DNA from: Candidatus Gerdarchaeota archaeon
GTDB lineage: Archaea; Asgardarchaeota; Heimdallarchaeia; JABLTI01
Length of the DNA: 34,311 nt
Direction of reading: 5' to 3'
Assembly: GCA_016840945.1 (NCBI GenBank)
Contig: JAEORJ010000347.1
Span: 1 to 34,311 of the forward strand
Below are positions 23,583 through 30,174 of this stretch, in pieces; position 1 is the stretch's first letter, and every line of letters begins with the position of its first letter. Below the pieces are notes generated by a model. The model ran no database searches. It saw only the letters and a list, made by a program, of their open reading frames with translations, and had not been told where the DNA came from. The translations under genes were made by a program, and so were the position numbers.

Positions 23583-26327
23583 TTGAATCTTAAAAGGTTG
23601 AACACTATAATAACAATTAGTTTAATTATTTTAGTTATCCCAATAACAACAACGCTAGTTATCGGTTTAACAGAACCTTCAACAAATATTTCAGTTACTG
23701 GTACCGATTTCTATCATGAGGATTTTACTACTACTACTTATGAGAAAAACCCTGAATCAACTGTTTTTGGCTGGGGTCAAGGATATGTTAGTGAAGGTAG
23801 AAATTTCACTTTTAATCCTTTAGATAATATTCCAACAGCTGTTCCAGTTACTGAGTTAGAAATTAATGGACGAATAGGTTATGCCTTATTTGATAATCCA
23901 GTATTGGGTTCTGACCAAATAATGACTTTTAGTTGTGCTGATCCAACAAATATTTTCACAATAGATACTTCTCTTCTTTATCGTTCAGGTTCTGCTTTAG
24001 ATACTGATGGTATATTCCTCTATACGGGACAATATCATACATCAGGCAATTTATTTGGAACTTACAATGTTTCAGATCCAACATTTATTGCGCTTCAATA
24101 TTCATATGTAATTCCAAGTAATGGTATCATAACTGATATTGAAAGTGAAGGAAGATATGTTTATTATATTAATTATAATGGAACTGGAGCTAGTTCATTG
24201 GCATGTTATGATGCAAAAAATCCTGCACTAGTATCATTTCCATTCTATAGTACCTTTCCAGAAACATTAGGATTAGGCTTAACAGTGGAAGGACGATTAG
24301 CATATATCGCTGCTAGCACTGAAGGATTATACATAGTAAATGTTACGAATATTCCAAATACTCCAACTGTTGGTCATGTAGCAATCACCGGAAACGCAAC
24401 AGATGTAATCGTTGATGGTAGATATGCTTATGTTGCAGCTGGGTATGAAGGTATTTTTGTTGTTGATGTTTTTGATCCAACACAACCAGAAATTATCGGT
24501 GCTTATGATACAGATGGTTATTGTCGAAGATTAGCAAAACAAGGAAATTCTCTCATTATTGCAGACGGTATAGCAGGAATCACAATACTTGATGTAGTTA
24601 ATCCTTATCATCCAGTAAGAGTCATGGGTATAGGAGCAGGTTATACCTACGATGTAGCTTTATATGGCGGTATTGTTGGTGCTGCAACAGAATCGAATAT
24701 TTATCTCTTCGAATTAGGTGCAAGCTCAGGAGTTACAAACTTAAATAGAGCAAATTTCATTAACGTTTTCGATGATTATCAAGCTTGGGATGTCCAAATA
24801 CAAGGTAATATTGCGTACATTGCAGGTGGTCCAGATGGTTTTTACACATTAGATGTTCGTTATCCTGAAGCTCCCGTGCTTCTTGATCGATGGTTCCAAG
24901 GAGGGCTCTCATTCAAAAGGTTGGATGTAGATGGACAATATGCTTATCTGATTGACACTCAAAATATTGTTATTTTTGATATTTCAAATCCAGAAAACAT
25001 TCGACATTTAACTACTGTTACATTATTATCACCAGGAGTGACAGATTGTTTTGCTCTGGGACATGAACTTTACATGTCATGGGGTGGTGGTTCTGTTGTA
25101 TTGTTTGATATATCCTTCCCAGCAACAACAGACTTAACTGATGCAAAAGATGAACTGATAATTGGAACTAATATTTCCGCTCTTTGGGGTCAAGGACGAC
25201 ACATCTTTGCGGTTGATAATGCCGGTATTTCAGCTCCAGCAATTTACACTATTTCAGCGAGAGATCCCTCAAACTTAGCAGTCACTGATGCCTATTCAGT
25301 TGTAACTTTTATGAATGATATATTTGTTGATGGTGAAGTTGCTTACACAGCAAATATTTATTGGACAATTACCTTTGATATTAAAGACCCAATTAATATT
25401 TTATATTGTAACTCACCTTCAACATCGTATTGTCAAGGAGTAGTTGGTTTTGGACAATATATGTTAACAGCTGACAAAATAGATGGCTTGACAATGTATG
25501 ATGCAACCAATATCTATTCATTAACACCAATTAGTCAAGTTTCAGAATTAACTGGTGGTATGCAAGTAAAAACTCATGGAGACTATACATATTATGTGAA
25601 TCAAAGTGGACTTTCAATCTTAAGACATTATGAAAGCATGGGAGATACTTACGATGTTGGTATTTCTATAGCTGAATCAAAAACTATCAAATCAGTCGAA
25701 GGAATGATTAAAGAAGCAGTTCTTGATGCTAATGTTTTCATCCAACCAGGTACTAATATTGAATTTCAAATGAGTGCTGATGGTGGCGTGCATTGGGAAA
25801 CAGTGACATTAGGAATTGGACACACTTTTACTAATCCAGGCAATGATTTAAGATGGCGAGCTATCCTTCAAGGTGAAACCTATCGAAGTCCATACATCTA
25901 TGATTTAAGCATCGAATGTATTTATAATTTACAACCAACAAAGCCAATTATCGAAGATTTAGGCGATACTAAATTTACAGGTGTTTTTACCGTTAAATGG
26001 AATGCTACAGATGATATTGCAATCGATCATTATGAACTAGAAGTGAGTGATTCTCTTACTTTTACAACAACTCTAAAATCATGGGTTACCACTAAACCAA
26101 GTAAAATGGTATTTGGTTTAGGCAGTGGAACTTATTATTTCCGTGCTAGAGCCTTTGATGATGAAGGTTTAGTTAGTACTTGGAGTTTTGTAGAGAATGT
26201 AGATATTACTCTGTCTACGACAATTTCTGGCGTAATCTTTGGTGGTGGATTACTTATCATAATAACAATTATAGTGGTTGTTTCTGTGGTTGTTCGTAAG
26301 AAACGACAGAAAGTTCCTGTAAGATAA
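23583..26327 (+). CDS. LVIVD-repeat beta-propeller surface protein
   Basis: 914 aa from TTG, preceded by GAGGGAA. A signal or anchor helix lies at about 9-30. Most of residues 75-690 is made of ~45-residue repeats of the LVIVD type, each with 'V.GRYAYVA....G..VVDV.DP..P' (for example AYVAAGYEGIFVVDVFDP and AYIAGGPDGFYTLDVRYP). These build beta-propellers. A beta-sandwich (about 695-780) and a fibronectin III-like domain (about 795-880, with DHYELEVSDS and GTYYFRARAFDD) follow. A membrane helix (about 884-905) and a basic RKKRQK tail end the protein. It is a type I surface protein with a large adhesive or binding outer part; its ligand cannot be read from the sequence. A hairpin terminator follows directly, so it is a single-gene unit. 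Confidence 0.88.
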   Translation: MNLKRLNTIITISLIILVIPITTTLVIGLTEPSTNISVTGTDFYHEDFTTTTYEKNPESTVFGWGQGYVSEGRNFTFNPLDNIPTAVPVTELEINGRIGYALFDNPVLGSDQIMTFSCADPTNIFTIDTSLLYRSGSALDTDGIFLYTGQYHTSGNLFGTYNVSDPTFIALQYSYVIPSNGIITDIESEGRYVYYINYNGTGASSLACYDAKNPALVSFPFYSTFPETLGLGLTVEGRLAYIAASTEGLYIVNVTNIPNTPTVGHVAITGNATDVIVDGRYAYVAAGYEGIFVVDVFDPTQPEIIGAYDTDGYCRRLAKQGNSLIIADGIAGITILDVVNPYHPVRVMGIGAGYTYDVALYGGIVGAATESNIYLFELGASSGVTNLNRANFINVFDDYQAWDVQIQGNIAYIAGGPDGFYTLDVRYPEAPVLLDRWFQGGLSFKRLDVDGQYAYLIDTQNIVIFDISNPENIRHLTTVTLLSPGVTDCFALGHELYMSWGGGSVVLFDISFPATTDLTDAKDELIIGTNISALWGQGRHIFAVDNAGISAPAIYTISARDPSNLAVTDAYSVVTFMNDIFVDGEVAYTANIYWTITFDIKDPINILYCNSPSTSYCQGVVGFGQYMLTADKIDGLTMYDATNIYSLTPISQVSELTGGMQVKTHGDYTYYVNQSGLSILRHYESMGDTYDVGISIAESKTIKSVEGMIKEAVLDANVFIQPGTNIEFQMSADGGVHWETVTLGIGHTFTNPGNDLRWRAILQGETYRSPYIYDLSIECIYNLQPTKPIIEDLGDTKFTGVFTVKWNATDDIAIDHYELEVSDSLTFTTTLKSWVTTKPSKMVFGLGSGTYYFRARAFDDEGLVSTWSFVENVDITLSTTISGVIFGGGLLIIITIIVVVSVVVRKKRQKVPVR

Positions 26328-26331
26328 TTTT

Positions 26332-26355
26332 GAGATGCTTTTGCATCTCTTTTTC
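26332..26355 (+). terminator. Intrinsic-type terminator of the LVIVD-repeat gene
   Basis: GAGATGC-TTTT-GCATCTC (7-bp perfect stem, tetraloop) begins 5 nt after the stop and is followed by TTTTTCTC and then a run of nine T. This is the textbook bacterial-style hairpin plus U-tract. Confidence 0.8.
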
Positions 26356-26437
26356 TCATTTTTTTTTCAAGTTTTTTTTAATGAATTATCAAAAAATTTT
26401 TTTCAAATAATCAGTATTATAATTGGGAATAAGAGAA

Positions 26438-26863
26438 ATGATAGCACATCTAAACAATATTATTTTTTGGGATACAACAATTTGGAGCTCTATACTTACA
26501 ATCATCTATATTTGTAGTATGGTTGTGCTTTTGTTTTTAACAAGTTTAGTAATTCAACTAATCCTCCAGAAGAGAGAAAATAAATTTGTAGATAAAAAAA
26601 AGAAGAACGCTTTTATTATTATATCTTATGGGATTTCCTATACATTTTTCTTCTTAATCTATATAACTGTCTTATCAATTAAAAAAATAAAAGCAGGATT
26701 ATATCTACCTTCATATGCCATTACTTATGATGCTAGTTTTATTGTAATTTCACTTTTTGTCATAATTAGTTTATCAATTATTCTAATTATCATCGGTTCT
26801 GTATTATTGATTAGAAGAAAAAAACATCTAGCAAGAATTGATGAAAAAATGGAGGTAAGTTAA
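26438..26863 (+). CDS. Small three-helix membrane protein
   Basis: About 141 aa from the ATG at 26438; an in-frame TTG at 26423 is an alternative. There are three hydrophobic segments (roughly residues 14-43, 58-82 and 98-126, counted from the ATG), separated by a Lys-rich loop (RENKFVDKKKKN). The protein ends in a charged tail (LIRRKKHLARIDEK). It matches no family I can name. Its stop lies 3 bp before the start of the next beta-helix gene, whose ribosome binding site is inside the last codons of this gene. The two are almost certainly co-translated, so this protein may anchor or help export the beta-helix protein; that is an inference. Confidence 0.65.
   Translation: MIAHLNNIIFWDTTIWSSILTIIYICSMVVLLFLTSLVIQLILQKRENKFVDKKKKNAFIIISYGISYTFFFLIYITVLSIKKIKAGLYLPSYAITYDASFIVISLFVIISLSIILIIIGSVLLIRRKKHLARIDEKMEVS
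26851..26856 (+). promoter_or_regulatory. Strong ribosome binding site of the second beta-helix gene
   Basis: A perfect GGAGGT inside the 3' end of the small membrane-protein gene, 10 nt ahead of the TTG at 26867 and 13 nt ahead of the ATG at 26870. It points to either as start and shows translational coupling. Confidence 0.6.
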
Positions 26864-26866
26864 TTT

Positions 26867-28045
26867 TTGATGAATCTTTCTAATCAAAATAAAATATTAA
26901 CAATAATATTAGTTATTTTAGTTGTGACTTCTGTTGGTGCTTCAATCGGTGTTATAATTTGGTACATAAAGTATGATTCAATATTTGTAGCAAAATATGA
27001 GATCTTGGGTGATAATGATTTTAAACAAAAATATAATTTTCCAGGTTCAGGAACAATAAATGATCCTTATATAATTGCTGGACTAAATATTAAAACAAAG
27101 AGAAATTTTGGCATTTTAATAAAAGACACAACTAAGTGTTTTGTAATCAAAGATAATATTATTTTAAGTAAAACTTCTGGTATTTTCATTTATAATATAT
27201 CAATAAATACAAGTAAAATACTAAATAATAATATTCAATCATATAATGGCCTTGAAATGTATTATGTGTCTGGCATTTTAGTTGAAAATAATGTATTAAC
27301 TGCAAGAGGAACAGCAATAGAGATTACTGGATGTATCAATTCAACAATTCAATTTAATCATTGTTGTAAGGCATATAATGGAATAATTTTAACAGGTCCA
27401 TTAAATAACTCAATAATAGCAAATAATATTTGTAATTATAATAGTCAATGTGGTATAAGAACCAACTTTTATGATCCAATGAAAGATGAATATATATTTA
27501 GCAAAAATGTAATTTTTCAAAACAATTCTTGTTTATATAATGGTGAAATTGGCTTATTAGCCTCGGGTGGTTTTTATTCCACTATAAGATATAATAATTG
27601 TAGTTTTAATTATGAAAATGGGATTGTATATGGGGGAGATAACAGCAGCATAATAGGTAATTATTGTAAAAATAATACTTTAGGTCTAAATATACAACAT
27701 ACACGCTATTCAATTATTGTTAATAATACATTAATTGATAACATAAATTATGGAATAAAGATATGGTATTGGTGTGGTCAGAATATTATTTATCATAATA
27801 ATTTTATCAACAATTTTCCTAATGGAACAAGTATTGGTTACTCGCAAGCATGTGATGATTATTCAATTGGAGGAAGTTTCGGTAAAAATATTTGGTATAA
27901 TAACGAAACATTATCAGGAAACTTTTGGTCGGATCTTATTTGGTCACCAGGAATAACATATGAAATTGATGGTTCTGATTGTGTTGATTTGTATCCATTA
28001 GAATATCCCATAGAATTGGTTTTACCAACTAATGAGAATGAGTAA
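26867..28045 (+). CDS. Membrane-anchored right-handed beta-helix (NosD/PbH1-type) protein, paralogue of 4707-6608
   Basis: 392 aa from TTG; the next codon, ATG at 26870, is equally possible. A membrane segment at about 10-34 precedes the outer domain. GSGTINDPYIIAGLNIKTKRNFGILIKDTT matches the corresponding entry of the larger beta-helix protein (GSGTIDDPFII...YGILIQDTS). The Asn-rich coils (NNSxIANNIC, NNTLIDN) and the cap GNFWSDL...DLYPLEYPIEL match as well. It has about half as many coils as the paralogue. Cys residues recur in several coils (NHCC, NNC, NYC), unlike the paralogue, and may stack as a ladder. Surface location is likely, function unknown. It is coupled to the upstream three-helix protein. 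Confidence 0.85.
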   Translation: MMNLSNQNKILTIILVILVVTSVGASIGVIIWYIKYDSIFVAKYEILGDNDFKQKYNFPGSGTINDPYIIAGLNIKTKRNFGILIKDTTKCFVIKDNIILSKTSGIFIYNISINTSKILNNNIQSYNGLEMYYVSGILVENNVLTARGTAIEITGCINSTIQFNHCCKAYNGIILTGPLNNSIIANNICNYNSQCGIRTNFYDPMKDEYIFSKNVIFQNNSCLYNGEIGLLASGGFYSTIRYNNCSFNYENGIVYGGDNSSIIGNYCKNNTLGLNIQHTRYSIIVNNTLIDNINYGIKIWYWCGQNIIYHNNFINNFPNGTSIGYSQACDDYSIGGSFGKNIWYNNETLSGNFWSDLIWSPGITYEIDGSDCVDLYPLEYPIELVLPTNENE

Positions 28046-28058
28046 TTTACTCGTTAGT
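28028..28058. terminator. Inverted repeat shared by two convergent gene ends
   Basis: ACTAATGAG (28028-28036) and CTCGTTAGT (28050-28058) pair over 9 positions, one of them a G.U on one strand. The arms lie inside the last codons of both convergent genes, so each protein ends in a PTNE-type sequence read from opposite strands. The stop codons are only 1 bp apart. Confidence 0.5.
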
Positions 28059-28754
28059 GGGAATAACAGTAGAACTATCATGAAATCCCTTAGAAATCTG
28101 ATTATTTGCACCAAATGCTTGTATAATTGTATTAAAAATACAAAGAAAGATGACTAATTTTTGACCAACAATTTTGCTGATCTCTTGCCAATAAAAACTA
28201 TCAAAACCGAAAATCAACCATAGAGCGATGTATATTGCCAGCAATGTTCCAAAACTAACATATAACCAACCATAGAAATTTGGATAATTTTTTTCTTTTA
28301 AAATTACTATACCAAATAAAATCTGAGCTGGTAATAATAGACCACCATATATAGCAGTACAAATCCTATGAATAAAAGTATTATAATCTAAAGGGATTAA
28401 TGCTACACTAATACAAGCAATAGCTGATAGGATACCCAAAATAGCCCCTATAATACAAATAATATGCGCCTGTTTGTTTTTATTAAAAATATAAGGCATT
28501 TGCAAGTAGAAAACTGCTAAACCTAATCCACCGAAAATTACTCCGATAGTAAAGATTATTCTTGGTGTTCTATTAAAGATGCCATCATACGCATAAATAC
28601 TTCCCAAGTCGCTTAAATAATTTTCATAAAAACTATAACCTATAGTATTAGGATTGAATTTTGTTCCACCTGAATAGAGGAACATCCCAACTATCATTAA
28701 TAGTATAAATAGCACACACCCTATTACTACAAATATAAATATTGGAGTGTGCAC
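28047..28754 (-). CDS. Six-helix membrane protein, DUF998-like
   Basis: 235 aa from GTG (AGAAGG just upstream). Six hydrophobic helices are visible, with the segment YENYLSDLGS after the first helix. This resembles the conserved outer loop of DUF998 proteins (N-x-x-S-x-[LY]-x-S-D-L-G). FIHRICTAIYGG later in the protein is the matching second loop with a His. DUF998 proteins are small integral membrane proteins of unknown biochemical role. The gene is convergent with the second beta-helix gene. The assignment is by motif memory and moderate; Frag1/DRAM-like proteins are an alternative. Confidence 0.65.
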   Translation of the reverse strand: MHTPIFIFVVIGCVLFILLMIVGMFLYSGGTKFNPNTIGYSFYENYLSDLGSIYAYDGIFNRTPRIIFTIGVIFGGLGLAVFYLQMPYIFNKNKQAHIICIIGAILGILSAIACISVALIPLDYNTFIHRICTAIYGGLLLPAQILFGIVILKEKNYPNFYGWLYVSFGTLLAIYIALWLIFGFDSFYWQEISKIVGQKLVIFLCIFNTIIQAFGANNQISKGFHDSSTVIPTNE

Positions 28755-28855
28755 ATCCCTTCTACTAATATTTTACACCCTCCAATTTTAGTATAGTGTA
28801 TTTAATCTAAAAATTTTTTCTAAAAATAATTAACTAGCTAATAAAAAAATTATAA

Positions 28856-28865
28856 CTCTCGAGAG
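28856..28865 (-). terminator. Short palindrome and T-tract after the NTF2-fold gene
   Basis: CTCTCGAGAG is a 10-bp palindrome about 20 nt past the stop. On the minus strand it is followed by TTATAATTTTTTTATTAG. A weak hairpin, so the T-tract alone may do the work. Confidence 0.35.
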
Positions 28866-28882
28866 AATTCATTTTAGTTATT

Positions 28883-29299
28883 TTATTCTATTGGAATGAA
28901 AACTTCATGCACATGTATCCATTCAACATTATTAATTGTATTAGAATTTTTTTTGAATAAAGCTGAACTCAATCTAGCATTAACCTTACCATGAACTTCA
29001 GCCCATTCTTCATAGGTCATTAAACAAACATCACCAATTGTCAATCGGTGTTGAACGTTTTTCACCCATAATCTATATGGTGTATTATCATTTTTATGAG
29101 AAGCATAACTTGTCTTAATTTGGTAAATAATCTGCTCTCGAGATGACAGATCACCTGTTGGCATTATTAATTGAAAATTAGGATTTAATGCATTATCTAA
29201 TCTTGAGAAGGTTTTTTCGGTGTTTTCAATTTCAGCTTTAAACCATTGTTCGAAGAATAGATGTAAACCAATTATCTCTTTTTTACAATCTTCTATCAC
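28883..29299 (-). CDS. NTF2-fold (DUF4440/SnoaL-like) protein
   Basis: 138 aa from GTG. The pattern 'LHLFFEQWFKAEIEN...FSRLDNALNPNFQLIMPTGDLSSREQIIYQI' is the opening helix and first strands of DUF4440/SnoaL-like cone-shaped domains. 'RLWVKNVQHRLTIGDVCLMTYEEW' supplies the central sheet and 'VEWIHVHEVFIPIE' the last strand. No catalytic pair can be named; such proteins are often small-ligand-binding or uncharacterised. It stands alone on the minus strand, with the structured element at 29387-29468 about 90 nt upstream of its start. Confidence 0.65.
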   Translation of the reverse strand: MIEDCKKEIIGLHLFFEQWFKAEIENTEKTFSRLDNALNPNFQLIMPTGDLSSREQIIYQIKTSYASHKNDNTPYRLWVKNVQHRLTIGDVCLMTYEEWAEVHGKVNARLSSALFKKNSNTINNVEWIHVHEVFIPIE

Positions 29300-29386
29300 A
29301 TTAATGCTTCCAATATTTTCTTAATTCAACCAATAGTAAATTTAGTGTCTGATATAATAATAGTTTATCATTAGTTGGATATAAAA

Positions 29387-29468
29387 AATAAACAATGGGT
29401 AGTGAGGAGGAATAAAATTATCTCTTGTTTCTCCTCACTAACTAGCTCTTAGTTCTACCCCATTTATT
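29387..29468. ncRNA. Candidate structured RNA with a three-way junction
   Basis: Closing stem: AATAAA (29387-29392) with TTTATT (29463-29468), and GGGTAG (29397-29402) with CTACCC (29455-29460). Second arm: TGAGGAG (29403-29409) with CTCCTCA (29431-29437). Third arm: AACTA (29440-29444) with TAGTT (29450-29454). The three stems meet with only two unpaired bases. Both flanks end in T-tracts: CCTTTTTTT on the plus strand, and TTTATTTTTTATAT on the minus strand. So either strand could yield a defined RNA. The minus strand would place it upstream of the NTF2-fold gene as a leader element or separate small RNA. Strand and role are not decided by sequence. Confidence 0.45.
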
Positions 29469-29540
29469 CGAGTCCTTTTTTTCTCTATTGTGAGAGTTTG
29501 TGTTTGTGACACGTGTAAAGTTAACAAACTCGTTTTAAGA

Positions 29541-29567
29541 TAAAAATTTTTTTGTCCCGAGACAAAC
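29541..29567 (-). terminator. Terminator of the small helical protein gene
   Basis: On the minus strand GTTTGTC-TCGG-GACAAA forms a 6-7-bp hairpin with a four-base loop about 50 nt past the stop. It is followed by AAAATTTTTATC. Confidence 0.5.
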
Positions 29568-29614
29568 TTGAGTAGCGACAAAAATAAAAATCATTATTTT
29601 TTTGAAGAAAAATG

Positions 29615-30040
29615 CTAAATCCTACTTCTGAAAGGAATACCTGGTGCTTCACGATACATACGTAATTCATTATGTATTTTCACTTTTCGCATAATCTCAG
29701 TGTAGTTTGGATCAGGTAATCTCTTCAAAGCATCAATAATTTTAATGGTGTTAATTAATTCAGGGTCGACATCTAACAAATCCTTTGCATGAACTATATC
29801 AGTGCTTTTAGCATCACGTTCCATTTCACTTTGGTTGATAAATTCACAAATAACATGTGGTTTATCTACAATTTCATCATCAAACAATGCCAAAGTAATT
29901 TTAGCAGTTAATCTGGAATCATCTTTTTTGATTAAATTACTATTCAAAAGTAAAAGATTAGATAATATGTCATAATATGTTTGATATGTTTCTCCGAGAA
30001 TTTCATTACAAGCCTTTTCAAGTGGGGTTTGATTTTTCAT
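29615..30040 (-). CDS. Small acidic helical protein, unrecognised
   Basis: 141 aa from ATG, with GGGAG 6 nt upstream, one of the better ribosome binding sites in the window. The protein is soluble, mostly helical and rich in Asp, Glu, Lys and Leu. It contains KACNEILGETYQTYYDIL near the start, a middle strand-like block (AKITLALFDDEI) and a C-terminal basic stretch (RKVKIHNELRMYRE). There is no zinc motif, no membrane segment and no family I can name. The inverted repeat around its TATA box suggests it is tightly regulated, perhaps by itself. It lies downstream of the ABC exporter operon but is separated from it by a terminator. Confidence 0.6.
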   Translation of the reverse strand: MKNQTPLEKACNEILGETYQTYYDILSNLLLLNSNLIKKDDSRLTAKITLALFDDEIVDKPHVICEFINQSEMERDAKSTDIVHAKDLLDVDPELINTIKIIDALKRLPDPNYTEIMRKVKIHNELRMYREAPGIPFRSRI

Positions 30041-30065
30041 TTTAATCTCCCAAAATAATTTCCGC

Positions 30066-30090
30066 TAGGTATACTATATATGATTACCTA
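30066..30090 (-). promoter_or_regulatory. Promoter with inverted repeat around the TATA box
   Basis: TAGGTA (30066-30071) and TACCTA (30085-30090) are perfect 6-bp arms on either side of a TATATAT core, 26-50 bp above the ATG at 30040. A repressor bound here would block TBP. Confidence 0.45.
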
Positions 30091-30142
30091 TTTAAGGGTT
30101 CTAAAATTAAGAATAAAAATTTTTAAAAAAATAGTAAAGAAA

Positions 30143-30160
30143 GGATTAATTATTTAACCC
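30143..30160 (-). terminator. Terminator of the ABC exporter operon
   Basis: On the minus strand GGGTTAA-ATAA-TTAATCC forms a 7-bp stem (one G.U) with a tetraloop 15 nt past the stop. It is followed by TTTCTTTACTATTTTTTT. Confidence 0.6.
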
Positions 30161-30174
30161 ATTCAAGAAAATTG

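Larger units (their letters stand above)
29300..29614. other. 315-bp intergenic region rich in inverted repeats
   Basis: Between two minus-strand genes. From right to left it holds the terminator of the 29615 gene (29541-29567), an ACACGTGT palindrome (29510-29517), CTCT-6 nt-AGAG at 29484-29497, the three-way-junction element (29387-29468) and about 85 bp of AT-rich leader before the NTF2-fold gene. No convincing reading frame was found. Confidence 0.5.

Noticed and set aside
29455..29483. TTCGAGTCC next to a stem, reminiscent of a tRNA T-arm
   Set aside because: No acceptor, D-arm or anticodon arm can be built around it on either strand; the pairing fits the three-way junction instead.
2574..29566. 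Ten-base match CCCGAGACAA upstream of the bZIP-like gene (about 2576) and in the terminator near 29557
   Set aside because: The contexts differ (promoter versus terminator hairpin) and one 10-mer match in 34 kb is not enough to claim a shared element.
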